This document shows positions 1-8,041 of a stretch of 11,854 nt of DNA, piece by piece. How positions within the stretch are numbered: position 1 is the first letter of the stretch; every line of letters starts with the position of its first letter. The notes under the pieces were generated by a model. It was not told the origin of the DNA. It searched no databases and worked only from the letters and a program-made list of their open reading frames with translations. This stretch comes from an uncultured Collinsella sp. GTDB taxonomy: Bacteria; Actinomycetota; Coriobacteriia; Coriobacteriales; Coriobacteriaceae. The position numbers were made by a program, and so were the translations under genes. Location of the stretch: positions 1 to 11,854 of the forward strand of contig CAUESV010000022.1 in NCBI GenBank assembly GCA_959020715.1. The letters run 5' to 3'.

Positions 1-256
1 GGCGCGGGCAGGCAGCCGACAGGTCGGCGGAGGCGTCCACGCGCTCGCCGCGCCTCTCCCTCGGCGCGGTCACGAACCTGTGCGACGCCACCTCCGAGCA
101 CACCGTCGAGGGCGACCTGCCCAGCTCCCTCGCGATCCGCCTGCACGAGGCCCCTCGCTCCAGCATCCTCTGGACCGTGTCCCGCTCGTGCCTGGTGAGC
201 CTGCCGTAGGCCCTCGGGGCCGCCTTCCCGGCCCCCTTCTTCCTCTTTCCGGACAT
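1..256 (-). mobile_element. IS30-family transposase, N-terminal part (cut by window edge)
   Basis: The minus-strand frame opens with ATG at 256-254 and stays open to the left window edge, giving about 85 residues. GGAGG lies 5 bases upstream of the ATG. A lysine/arginine-rich start (MSGKRKKGAGK) is followed by YGRLTRHERDTVQRML and then ARELGRSPSTV. This is the typical N-terminal helix-turn-helix of IS30-family transposases, which binds the element's terminal inverted repeats. The catalytic DDE domain would lie left of the window and cannot be seen, so it is unknown whether the element is intact. GC content and the heavy use of AGG and CTG codons look different from the housekeeping genes to the right, in keeping with a mobile gene. 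The family call is based on the helix-turn-helix signature only. Confidence 0.8.
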
Positions 257-309
257 GCCGTCCTCCGATCTCCCGGGGCCGGCCGGTCCGGCCCTCAGGG
301 TATCGGATT

Positions 310-345
310 CCCATATTCATCCGTACATGTACGGATGAATATGGG
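310..345. repeat. Perfect 36-bp palindrome at the IS30 end
   Basis: The sequence reads identically on both strands across all 36 bases, with the centre GTACATGTAC between 327 and 328. It lies 54 bp upstream of the transposase start, where the outer end of an IS30-type element would be expected. A related box, CGGATGAA, occurs at 332-339 inside it and again at 353-360 just outside. It may be an IS end abutting a target that resembles it (IS30 elements are known to prefer IR-like or symmetrical targets), a junction of two IS ends, or a dimeric repressor operator. The sequence alone does not decide between these. Confidence 0.75.
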
Positions 346-411
346 AGGTGTTCGGATGAAGTTGCCAATCAAGGCCGCCATCGTTTGCCGAAACCGCGGC
401 GCACCGCGGCG

Positions 412-438
412 TTTTGCGTCCGCGCTGCACGGTATAAT
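412..438 (+). promoter_or_regulatory. Putative promoter for recJ-helicase gene
   Basis: A perfect TATAAT -10 hexamer lies at 433-438. A weak -35 candidate, TTTTGC at 412-417, sits 15 bp upstream. Transcription would start near 445, giving a leader of about 100 nt before the RecJ start at 547. The -10 is convincing; the -35 is not. Confidence 0.5.
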
Positions 439-494
439 AAATCCGTTCAACAGATCTGCCTGCCGAAGCGGGCATACACAGAGGACTCATCGCT

Positions 495-560
495 ATGAAC
501 CGTGAGAGGTATCGCGGCGACCTGCCCCTATCAGGGGTGGGTGCCTATGTCATCGCTTAA
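495..560 (+). CDS. Possible 21-codon leader ORF overlapping the recJ start
   Basis: ATG at 495 begins a 21-codon frame (MNRERYRGDLPLSGVGAYVIA) that ends with TAA at 558-560, so it overlaps the recJ start at 547 by 14 bases. A GAGG motif at 481-484 lies 10 bases upstream of the ATG and could serve as a ribosome site. The overlap would suit translational coupling. There is no homology or composition argument that it is translated, so it is listed as possible only. Confidence 0.25.
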   Translation: MNRERYRGDLPLSGVGAYVIA

Positions 561-3500
561 GACGACGCATCGCTGGGCGGTCGCTCAGCAAAACCCCGAG
601 CTCGAAAAGGAGCTTTCGGCTGGTCTGGGCATTCCCGGGCTGGTGGCGCGCATTATGGTCGCGCACGGCATTGGCTCCATCAAAGAGGGCCAATTGTTTT
701 TGACGCCTTCGCTCGATCGCGACTGGGCCGACCCACTCATTATCCCGGGCATGTCGGTCGTTGCCGACCGCGTCGAGCGTGCTATTCACAACCACGAGCA
801 CATTGCAGTCTTTGGCGATTTTGACGTTGACGGTATTACGTCGACCTGTCTGTTGACCGAGGCGCTGCGCACGTTTGGCGCCGATGTCACGCCGTTTATT
901 CCGCATCGCTTTGATGAGGGCTACGGTCTTTCGCGCGCGGCACTCGACCGCGTTAACGAGCTCGCTCGCCCCCAGCTGATCGTGACCGTCGATAACGGCA
1001 TTGCCGCCAAGGAAGAGGTTTCCTATCTGGAGAGCCTGGGGATCGATTTGGTGGTCACGGACCATCACGAGCCCTCCGACCAGGTGCCGCAGGGTGTGCC
1101 CCTGACCGACCCCAAGCTCGAAGACGAGGGCCCCTCGCGCGAGCTTGCCGGTGCCGGTGTGGCGCTCAAGCTGGTACAGGTTTTGGGCGAGCGTCTGGGC
1201 AAGCCGTCGTATTGGCGTTCGTTGATTGAGGTCGCGGCGCTGGGTACCGTGTCCGACATGATGCCGTTGACGTCCGAGAACCGCGCGCTGGTTGCCGAGG
1301 GCATCCAGCAGATGCGCGTAACCGCTCGCCCCGGCTACATCGCGCTGGCGGCGCTCGCCAAGGCCGACCTCTCTAGCATTACGGCCGATGGCCTGTCGTT
1401 TTCGCTCATCCCTCGTCTGAATGCTGCCGGTCGCATGGCTGATCCCAAGCTGGCGCTCGACCTGCTGCTTGCCCGCGACCCCATCGAAGCGAGTGCGCTC
1501 GCCGCCGAGCTCGAGGAAATCAATCGCCAACGCCGCGAGATCGAGGCGGAGCTCACACGCGATGCCATGGCAAAGGTCGAGGAGACTTATGACGGCGGTC
1601 GCGCGATCGTCGTGGGCGGCGAGGGCTGGCACGAGGGCGTCAAGGGTATCGTAGCGAGCCGTCTGACCAACCGTTATCACGTGCCGGCGCTGCTGTTCTC
1701 GATCGAAGACGGTATCGCTCGCGGTTCGGGTCGCTCGGTGGGCAAGGTCAACCTGTTTGACGCCGTCGAGCGTTGCTCCGACCTGCTGATTCGTCGCGGC
1801 GGGCATGCCGGTGCGGTGGGCGTGACCATCGAGGCGTCCAAGCTCGACGAGTTCCGTCGACGTCTTTCCGCTGTGCTGTCCGAGCTTCCCGCCGAAGACT
1901 TTGAGGACACCGACGAGGTTGCCGCCACGGTCGACCTTTCCGAGTTGAATATCGAGACTATAGAGCAGATTTCCCGTCTTGAGCCGTTTGGCCAGGGCAA
2001 CAAGGTGCCGCTGCTGGCCGCCGAGGGCGTGACGATGTGCGATCGCGCCGTGGTGGGCAAAACCGGCGAGCACATGCGCTTTGTGGCGACCGATGGCGCC
2101 GCGAGCGTGCCGGCCATCATGTTCCGCGTGCCGCAGATCGATAGGCTCATCAATTGCGATAGCGCCGTCGACTTGGTGTTCGAGGCCGTTGCCGAGCATT
2201 GGCAGGGGCGTGTGAAGCCCAAGCTCATGATCAAGGATGTTCTGGTTCGCGATACCACGCTGCCCAGCGTCGACGATCCGGCATGCGAGCTTCGTCGTGG
2301 CGTGCAGCCGGCGGATTCCGGCCTGCGCCTGGAGTCGCGTAAACGCGAGACGCTCGCCCAGCTTTCTTATGCTGAGCTCACGCGCTCGCTTATCCATAGC
2401 TTTATCGGCTCGAACCAGCCGCACCGCGCGCAGGTCGAGGCGCTCGATGCCCTGGCCGATCACCAAAGTGTTCTGGCCGTTATGGGAACGGGGCGCGGCA
2501 AGTCGCTCATCTTCCATGTGCATGCCGCGCGCGAGGCGGTTCTTCGCGGGCGTGCGAGCATCTTTGTCTATCCGCTGCGTGCGCTCGTTGCCGACCAGGC
2601 CTATCACCTCTCGTCGACGATGGCAGCGCTTGGCATTGGCGTTGGCGTGCTGACCGGCGAGACCGTGGAGGCCGCACGCGATGACGTGTTCGCCGGTCTA
2701 GCTTCGGGCCGCACCGGTATCGTGCTCACGACGCCCGAGTTCCTGTCTATCCACCGTGACCGTTTCGCGCGTTCGGGTCGCATCGGCTTTGTCGTTATCG
2801 ATGAGGCACACCACGCCGGCCTTGCCAAGGGCGGCGACCGTAGCGCCTATCTTGATATGCCCGATATCCTCAAAGCCCTGGGCGACCCGGTTGTTATGGC
2901 TGCGACGGCCACCGCGACGGCTCCGGTCGTGGCCGAGCTTGCCCGCATGCTGCCGATCACTCGCACGGTGGTCGACGAGACGGTGCGCGAGAACCTGCAG
3001 CTCGAGGACGACCGCGACCTTGCGAGCCGCGAGAACCGTTTGGTGTCGATCGTGGCGACGGGGGAGAAGACCGTCATTTACGTCAATTCGCGTGATCAGT
3101 CCGTGGCGCTTGCCAAGACACTACGCAAACGCGTTCCCGACTGTGCGACCCGTATCGCGTTCTATAACGCTGGCCTTACGCGCACCGACCGCCATCGCGT
3201 AGAAGAAGCGTTTCGAGACGGCAGCCTCAGCTGCATCGTCTCGACATCCGCCTTTGGCGAGGGCGTCAACCTTCCCGATATTCGCCATGTCGTGCTCTAT
3301 CACATGCCGTTTGGCGGCATTGAGTTTAACCAGATGAGCGGCCGCGCCGGTCGCGATGGCCAACCCGCCGTGATCCATCTACTCTATTCGTCGCGCGACG
3401 CCCGCATTAACGAGCGCCTGCTCGACTGCTATGCGCCCGAGCGCGACGAGCTCGTCACGCTCTATCGCGCGCTGCAGACCATGTGGCGCTCCAACCGCGG

Positions 3501-3834
3501 CAAAACCGGGGACGATTCCTTTAGCGCGAGCGATATCGACATCGCGCAGATGTGCCTTGCCATCGATGCTCGCACGCCGGTCGACGAGCGTTCGGTGGAA
3601 AGCGGCCTGGGAATCTTCGAAGAGCTTGGTTTCTGTCGAGTTTCGGGGTTTGACGACACCCGTCGCATTGCGATGGCCGAAAACCCCGGCCGCGTGCAAT
3701 TGAGCAGGTCAATTCGCTATTTGGAGGGCTTGCGCTCGCGCATGGAGTTCTCGGCTTTCCGGAGTTGGGCGCTCGATTCGTGCGCTTCTGATATGCTAGC
3801 CAAAGTTAACCGCCCGATCGTACCGCGGGCCTAG
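547..3834 (+). CDS. recJ: RecJ single-strand exonuclease fused to a RecQ-like helicase
   Basis: A 1095-residue protein, about twice the usual RecJ length. The N-terminal half (about 1-585) is a complete RecJ 5'-3' single-strand DNA exonuclease of the DHH family: GDFDVDG with D91/D93/D95, VDNG with D149, the DHH motif at 172-174, GTVSD ending at D237, RLNAAGRM at 290-297, RGGHAG at 417-422, and a following OB-like segment from EPFGQGN (479-485). The C-terminal half (about 600-1095) is a superfamily 2 helicase: Walker A GTGRGKS with K652, YPLRALVADQ (675-684), DEAH at 752-755, ATATAT (786-791), STSAFGEGVN (899-908) and the RecQ-like QMSGRAGRDG (929-938). The RecQ zinc-binding cysteines are not visible. 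Start 547 is preferred over GTG 502 because AGGGG lies 9 bases ahead and similarity to RecJ begins there. Expected role: unwinding coupled to end resection in recombination and repair. rel follows 15 bases later, suggesting co-transcription. Confidence 0.93.
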   Translation: MSSLKTTHRWAVAQQNPELEKELSAGLGIPGLVARIMVAHGIGSIKEGQLFLTPSLDRDWADPLIIPGMSVVADRVERAIHNHEHIAVFGDFDVDGITSTCLLTEALRTFGADVTPFIPHRFDEGYGLSRAALDRVNELARPQLIVTVDNGIAAKEEVSYLESLGIDLVVTDHHEPSDQVPQGVPLTDPKLEDEGPSRELAGAGVALKLVQVLGERLGKPSYWRSLIEVAALGTVSDMMPLTSENRALVAEGIQQMRVTARPGYIALAALAKADLSSITADGLSFSLIPRLNAAGRMADPKLALDLLLARDPIEASALAAELEEINRQRREIEAELTRDAMAKVEETYDGGRAIVVGGEGWHEGVKGIVASRLTNRYHVPALLFSIEDGIARGSGRSVGKVNLFDAVERCSDLLIRRGGHAGAVGVTIEASKLDEFRRRLSAVLSELPAEDFEDTDEVAATVDLSELNIETIEQISRLEPFGQGNKVPLLAAEGVTMCDRAVVGKTGEHMRFVATDGAASVPAIMFRVPQIDRLINCDSAVDLVFEAVAEHWQGRVKPKLMIKDVLVRDTTLPSVDDPACELRRGVQPADSGLRLESRKRETLAQLSYAELTRSLIHSFIGSNQPHRAQVEALDALADHQSVLAVMGTGRGKSLIFHVHAAREAVLRGRASIFVYPLRALVADQAYHLSSTMAALGIGVGVLTGETVEAARDDVFAGLASGRTGIVLTTPEFLSIHRDRFARSGRIGFVVIDEAHHAGLAKGGDRSAYLDMPDILKALGDPVVMAATATATAPVVAELARMLPITRTVVDETVRENLQLEDDRDLASRENRLVSIVATGEKTVIYVNSRDQSVALAKTLRKRVPDCATRIAFYNAGLTRTDRHRVEEAFRDGSLSCIVSTSAFGEGVNLPDIRHVVLYHMPFGGIEFNQMSGRAGRDGQPAVIHLLYSSRDARINERLLDCYAPERDELVTLYRALQTMWRSNRGKTGDDSFSASDIDIAQMCLAIDARTPVDERSVESGLGIFEELGFCRVSGFDDTRRIAMAENPGRVQLSRSIRYLEGLRSRMEFSAFRSWALDSCASDMLAKVNRPIVPRA

Positions 3835-3849
3835 GGGAAGGGGACCTCG

Positions 3850-6210
3850 ATGGATGCCGCAGCCCGTACCGCCCATGATTCCACCCTCCAGCCGTTTTCG
3901 GAGATGGAGCACTATAAGCATGCCGATGAGCTGCCGCCCGAGATTATGGCGGACAGCTACGACAAGCTGGAGCGCCTGTGCCTCAAATATATGAATGAGG
4001 ACGACTTTTCTAAGGTTGAGCAGGCCTACTGCTTTGCCGCCGAGAAGCACTGCAACCAAAAGCGCCGCTCGGGCGAGATGTACATTAACCATCCTGTCGA
4101 GGTTGCCATCATTTTGGCCGATCTCAAGATGGACTGCGATGTGGTGTGTGCCGCGCTGCTGCACGATACCGTCGAGGATACCGAGACCTCGCTCACCGAT
4201 GTTTCCGGCCTGTTTGGCGATACGGTGGCCGAGCTCGTCGATGGCGTGACCAAGCTCACCAACATCGAAGTCGACAGCATGGACGAGAAGCAGGCGCTCA
4301 CGCTGCGCAAGATGTTCCTCGCCATGTCCAAGGACATCCGCGTCATCATCGTTAAACTTGCCGATCGTCTGCACAACATGCGAACGCTGGCAGCCCTGCG
4401 CGAGGACCGTCGCCTGTTTAAGGCTCGCGAGACCATGGACGTGTACGCGCCCTTGGCCGACCGCCTGGGCATGAGCTCTATTAAGTGGGAGCTCGAGGAC
4501 CTGTCCTTCTTCTACCTGGAGCCCGATGCCTACCAGCGCATCGCGCGTATGGTAGCTGAGTCGCGCGAGGTCCGCGAACGCTACCTTGCCGAGACCATCA
4601 AGACGCTTACCGATGAGCTCAACCGCATTGGTCTGGAGGACTTCCAGATCAACGGCCGCTCCAAGCACTATTGGTCCATCTACCAAAAGATGAAGCGCAA
4701 GGGCAAGGAGTTCTCCGAGATCTACGACCTGGTGGCGCTGCGCGTTATTACCCATTCGGTGCGCGATTGCTACTCCACGCTCGGTGCGGTGCATACGCTG
4801 TGGCACCCCATGCCTGGTCGCTTTAAAGACTATATCGCCATGCCTAAGGTCAATAACTACCAGTCGCTCCACACGACGGTCATCGGCCCTACGGCTCGTC
4901 CGCTCGAGATTCAGATTCGAACCTACGAGATGCATGAGCAGGCCGAGTACGGCATTGCCGCCCACTGGCTATATAAGAAGTCGGGCGGATCGTCTGCTTC
5001 CAAGACCAATGACGCTCAACGTTTGGACGACCAGATCAACTGGCTCAAGCATTCGCTCGATTGGGCGGCTTCCGACGAGATCACCGATGCCAAGGAATAC
5101 CTGCACTCGCTGAAGGTCGATCTGTTCGATCAGGAGATCTTTGTCTTCACGCCCAAAGGCGAGGTCATGGCGCTTCGTGCCGGCTCCACGCCGCTCGACT
5201 TTGCCTATGCCGTTCACACCGAGGTGGGAAACCATTGCGTCGGCGCCAAAATCAACGGTGCGGTGGCTCCGCTCACGCACGAGATTAAGACGGGTGACCG
5301 TGTCGAGATCCTGACTAACAAGAGTTCCAAGCCGTCGCGCGATTGGCTCAAGATCGTTAAGACACCTTCCGCCAAGTCAAAGATCCGCCGCTATTTTGCC
5401 GCTGCGACCAAGGACGACGACGCTGCCGCCGGTCGCGATATGCTGGCCAAGGACCTGCGTAAGCGTGGCTATGGCATTTCTACGCCGCGTTCAACGCGTG
5501 CACTCAACGCCGTGGCGGAGCAGTTTAACTTCAAGCAGCTCGAGGGCCTGTTTGCCGCCGTCGGCGCCGGCAAGGTTGCCCCGCGCGCTGTGGGTAACAA
5601 GGTCGAGCAAATCTTGGATCCCAAGCCCGAGGAACAGCTCAGCAAGGCCGAGGCTATCGCCGAGGTCGTGAAGCAGCCCGCTCGCGGCTCCAACCGCAAG
5701 CCGCAAAAGCGCGGCAAGAGCGCCAGTAACGGCATTATCGTCAAAGGCGAGAGCAACAGCGGCCTGCTGGTCCGTCTGGCTCATTGCTGCAACCCCGTGA
5801 CGGGCGACGACATCGTCGGCTTCATCACGCGCGGTCGTGGCGTTTCGGTGCATCGCGCCAATTGCCCCAACGTCAAGGGTCTTATGGAGCATCCCGAGCG
5901 CATGATCGAAGTGGAGTGGGACGGCGCTGCCGACACCCTCTTCCAGGTCGAGATCGTGGTCGAATGCCTGGATCGCATGGGCCTGCTCAAGGATGTCACC
6001 ATTGCCATTGGCGATGCGGGCGGCAATATCCTTTCCGCCGCCACGTCGACCAACCGCGAGGGCATTGCAACCCTGCGCTTTATGGTCGAGATCTCGGACG
6101 CGAGCGGTCTGGATCCGCTGCTGGCTTCCATCAGCAGCGTTGACTCGGTCTATGACGCACGCCGTTTGATGCCTGGTGAGGGTGGGGCTCAGCTTAAGCG
6201 CCGCGTTTAG
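3850..6210 (+). CDS. rel: Bifunctional (p)ppGpp synthetase/hydrolase Rel
   Basis: A 786-residue full-length RelA/SpoT homologue that makes and degrades (p)ppGpp, the alarmone of the stringent response. Domains in order: HD hydrolase with H81, H105-D106, E109-D110 and D172 in KLADRLHN; synthetase with RFKD at 324-327 followed by YIAMPK and YQSLHTT, then EIQIRTYEMHEQAEYG; TGS domain (about 424-490); zinc-finger-type segment with C646, C647 and C672; C-terminal ACT domain (about 700-780). The intact HD residues, together with the RxKD rather than ExDD synthetase motif, mark it as the bifunctional type usual in Gram-positive bacteria. ATG 3850 has AAGGGG 6 bases upstream. It follows recJ by 15 bases, so the two are probably one transcript. 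In many Gram-positive genomes rel is followed by dtd and then an MBL hydrolase; here dtd is absent and the MBL gene follows directly. Confidence 0.96.
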   Translation: MDAAARTAHDSTLQPFSEMEHYKHADELPPEIMADSYDKLERLCLKYMNEDDFSKVEQAYCFAAEKHCNQKRRSGEMYINHPVEVAIILADLKMDCDVVCAALLHDTVEDTETSLTDVSGLFGDTVAELVDGVTKLTNIEVDSMDEKQALTLRKMFLAMSKDIRVIIVKLADRLHNMRTLAALREDRRLFKARETMDVYAPLADRLGMSSIKWELEDLSFFYLEPDAYQRIARMVAESREVRERYLAETIKTLTDELNRIGLEDFQINGRSKHYWSIYQKMKRKGKEFSEIYDLVALRVITHSVRDCYSTLGAVHTLWHPMPGRFKDYIAMPKVNNYQSLHTTVIGPTARPLEIQIRTYEMHEQAEYGIAAHWLYKKSGGSSASKTNDAQRLDDQINWLKHSLDWAASDEITDAKEYLHSLKVDLFDQEIFVFTPKGEVMALRAGSTPLDFAYAVHTEVGNHCVGAKINGAVAPLTHEIKTGDRVEILTNKSSKPSRDWLKIVKTPSAKSKIRRYFAAATKDDDAAAGRDMLAKDLRKRGYGISTPRSTRALNAVAEQFNFKQLEGLFAAVGAGKVAPRAVGNKVEQILDPKPEEQLSKAEAIAEVVKQPARGSNRKPQKRGKSASNGIIVKGESNSGLLVRLAHCCNPVTGDDIVGFITRGRGVSVHRANCPNVKGLMEHPERMIEVEWDGAADTLFQVEIVVECLDRMGLLKDVTIAIGDAGGNILSAATSTNREGIATLRFMVEISDASGLDPLLASISSVDSVYDARRLMPGEGGAQLKRRV

Positions 6211-6247
6211 TTGCGACGAACGTGTCACATTATCGATATTCGCTGCA

Positions 6248-6273
6248 CTCGAGGCATCGTTTGATGCCTCGAG
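6248..6273 (+). terminator. Hairpin between rel and the MBL gene, possible weak terminator
   Basis: Perfect 11-bp stem (CTCGAGGCATC / GATGCCTCGAG) with a GTTT loop. The bases after it (TTCTATAG) give only a poor U-tract, so termination would be weak. It ends 9 bases before the purine-rich ribosome site of the next gene. It could instead set the 3' end of the rel mRNA or protect the downstream message. Confidence 0.55.
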
Positions 6274-6294
6274 TTCTATAGAGAGGAGAGGGAC

Positions 6295-6978
6295 ATGAGC
6301 GCTGTGTCCTTGGATTTAACTCCCAAGGGATCGGTCGAGATCGAGACGCTCGTAAACGGTCCCATTCAGACCAATAGCTATGCTGTTATTTCGGACAATG
6401 AGTGCGTGATTATCGACCCCGCATGGGAAGGCGAGCGCCTGGTGGAGCATATTCGAGCCGAGCATCCCGGCGTACGCGTGCTTGGCGCCGTATGCACTCA
6501 TGGCCATGCCGACCATGTTGGCGGTGTTGCCGGGGTTCGAGCTGTCATTGGCAACGGCGCATTATATGAGTTGTGCGCTAAGGACGTGACGGTACCTCGC
6601 GCAAATATCGAGGAGCAGCGCGCCATGTGGGGTATCGAGACGCCCGATCCGGGTGAGCCGACGCGCCTGCTCGCCGAGGGCGATGCTATCGAGGTGGGCG
6701 ATATCTGCCTGCAGGTGATCGAGACACCCGGGCATACGCCGGGCGGTATCGTCTTGTTTGCTGCCACCGAGCAGGGGAACATTGCCTTTGTGGGCGACAC
6801 GCTATTCCCGGGCAGCCACGGCCGCACCGATCTTGCCGGTGGCGACGAGGCAGCGATTCTGCGCTCGCTCTCCAAGCTCGCCCGGCTTCTCCCACCCGAT
6901 ACCGTTTGCCTAACCGGCCATGGCGATTCGACCACCATGGCACGCGAGCTCATGCAGAACCCTTTCATGCAGATGTAG
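6295..6978 (+). CDS. MBL-fold metallo-hydrolase, glyoxalase II-like
   Basis: A 227-residue single-domain protein of the metallo-beta-lactamase superfamily. The metal-binding set is complete: THGHADHVGG with H69, H71, D73 and H74; ETPGHTPGG with H147; FVGDTLF with D168; and TGHGDS with H209. The GRTDL and TGHG motifs match the glyoxalase II/YcbL-like branch, which hydrolyses thioesters such as S-lactoyl-glutathione or a related thiol adduct; the true substrate is unknown. No signal peptide, so cytosolic. ATG 6295 is preceded by a strong GAGGAGAGGG ribosome site. It lies 84 bases after rel, with a hairpin in the gap, so co-expression with rel is probable but may be partial. Confidence 0.9.
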   Translation: MSAVSLDLTPKGSVEIETLVNGPIQTNSYAVISDNECVIIDPAWEGERLVEHIRAEHPGVRVLGAVCTHGHADHVGGVAGVRAVIGNGALYELCAKDVTVPRANIEEQRAMWGIETPDPGEPTRLLAEGDAIEVGDICLQVIETPGHTPGGIVLFAATEQGNIAFVGDTLFPGSHGRTDLAGGDEAAILRSLSKLARLLPPDTVCLTGHGDSTTMARELMQNPFMQM

Positions 6979-7104
6979 CTTAATGGTCGGCTTTTGAAGC
7001 ACGAGAAGCGTCCAAACGTCAAGCTATTTTTCCCCAACGGGCCGATTCCGTAGGGCAAACGGTCAAAAAAGTCTGTTTGGACGATATTCGTGAACAAACG
7101 AACG

Positions 7105-7132
7105 TTTATGCTCGGGTGCGCCGTGGTAAAAT
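7105..7132 (+). promoter_or_regulatory. Putative extended -10 promoter for fba
   Basis: TAAAAT at 7127-7132 is preceded by TGG (7124-7126), forming an extended -10 element. A partial -35, TTTATG at 7105-7110, is 16 bp upstream. Transcription would start near 7139, giving a leader of about 34 nt ahead of the fba start. Small dyads upstream (TTCGT/ACGAA at 7087-7102 and GTCCAAAC/GTTTGGAC at 7010-7017 and 7075-7082) may be regulator sites, but no regulator can be named. Confidence 0.55.
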
Positions 7133-7172
7133 CTCAGGCGTTATCGGAGCAACCTTACAGGAGGTTTCTTTT

Positions 7173-8039
7173 ATGCTCGTCAACGCAGCAGACATGCTCA
7201 AGAAGGCCGAGGCCGGCAAGTACGGTCTCGGTGCCTTCAACACCAACAACCTCGAGTGGACCCTGGCTATTCTCCAGGCCGCCGAGGAGGCCAAGTCTCC
7301 GCTGATCCTTCAGTGCACCGCTGGTGCCGCCAAGTGGATGGGTGGTTTCAAGGTCTGCGCCGACATGGTCAAGGCTGCCGTCGAGGCCACGGGCGTTACC
7401 GTTCCCGTCGCCCTTCACCTCGATCACGGTTCTTACGAGGACTGCTTCAAGTGCATCGAGGCCGGCTTCACGTCCATCATGTATGACGGCTCTCACGAGG
7501 AGACCTTCCAGCTTAACCTCGACCGCACCAAGGAGCTCGTTGAGCTTGCCCACTCCAAGGGCATGTCCATCGAGGCCGAGGTCGGCGGCATCGGCGGCAC
7601 CGAGGACGGCGTGACCTCCAGCGGCGAGCTCGCTGATCCTGCTGAGTGCAAGCAGATTGCTGACCTGGGCGTCGACTTCCTCGCCTGCGGTATCGGCAAC
7701 ATCCACGGCGTGTACCCTGCCGACTGGGCTGGCCTTTCCTTCGAGCGTCTGGGCGAGATCAAGGCCCAGACCGGCGACCTGCCCCTCGTCCTGCACGGTG
7801 GCACCGGCATCCCCGAGGATCAGATCAAGAAGGCCATCTCCCTGGGCATCTCCAAGATCAACGTCAACACCGACCTGCAGCTCGTCTTCGCCAAGGGCGT
7901 CCGCGAGTACATCGAGGCTGGCAAGGATCAGCAGGGCAAGGGCTTTGACCCCCGCAAGCTCCTCAAGCCTGGTCGCGACAACATCGTTGCCCGCACCAAG
8001 GAGCTCATGGAGGAGTTTGGCTCCGTCAACAAGGCGTAA
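7173..8039 (+). CDS. fba: Class II fructose-1,6-bisphosphate aldolase
   Basis: A 288-residue zinc-dependent aldolase that cleaves fructose-1,6-bisphosphate into dihydroxyacetone phosphate and glyceraldehyde-3-phosphate in glycolysis, and runs in reverse in gluconeogenesis. Visible signatures: GAFNTNNLEW near the N-terminus, HLDHGS with catalytic D84 and zinc ligand H85, EAEVGG, NIHGVYP with H178, LHGGTGIP with H208, and KINVNTD. The close match to the Bacillus FbaA pattern favours fructose- over tagatose-bisphosphate aldolase, though the two families are similar. ATG 7173 has a perfect AGGAGG 8 bases upstream. An in-frame ATG at 7077 is rejected because it lies upstream of the promoter. Codon use is strongly biased (CTC/CTG, AAG, GAG), as expected for a highly expressed gene. 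It appears to be monocistronic, followed by a large hairpin and a terminator. Confidence 0.95.
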   Translation: MLVNAADMLKKAEAGKYGLGAFNTNNLEWTLAILQAAEEAKSPLILQCTAGAAKWMGGFKVCADMVKAAVEATGVTVPVALHLDHGSYEDCFKCIEAGFTSIMYDGSHEETFQLNLDRTKELVELAHSKGMSIEAEVGGIGGTEDGVTSSGELADPAECKQIADLGVDFLACGIGNIHGVYPADWAGLSFERLGEIKAQTGDLPLVLHGGTGIPEDQIKKAISLGISKINVNTDLQLVFAKGVREYIEAGKDQQGKGFDPRKLLKPGRDNIVARTKELMEEFGSVNKA

Positions 8040-8041
8040 GT

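Noticed and set aside
396..411. CCGCGG-CGCA-CCGCGG dyad before the recJ promoter
   Set aside because: Short and GC-rich; expected by chance in DNA of this composition.
80..505. Plus-strand 141-residue frame across the IS30 end
   Set aside because: It is antisense to the transposase start, runs through the palindrome and recJ promoter, and has arginine/proline-rich low-complexity content.
550..2607. 685-residue open frame on the minus strand opposite recJ
   Set aside because: It lies fully antisense to a gene with clear catalytic motifs. The composition is the mirror of GC-rich codons and it shows no known motif.
3796..4965. 389-residue minus-strand frame opposite rel
   Set aside because: It is a shadow of the conserved rel frame and has no independent ribosome site or motif.
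7077..7172. Upstream in-frame start for fba
   Set aside because: It would begin before the promoter, and the added residues do not match aldolases; AGGAGG clearly serves 7173.
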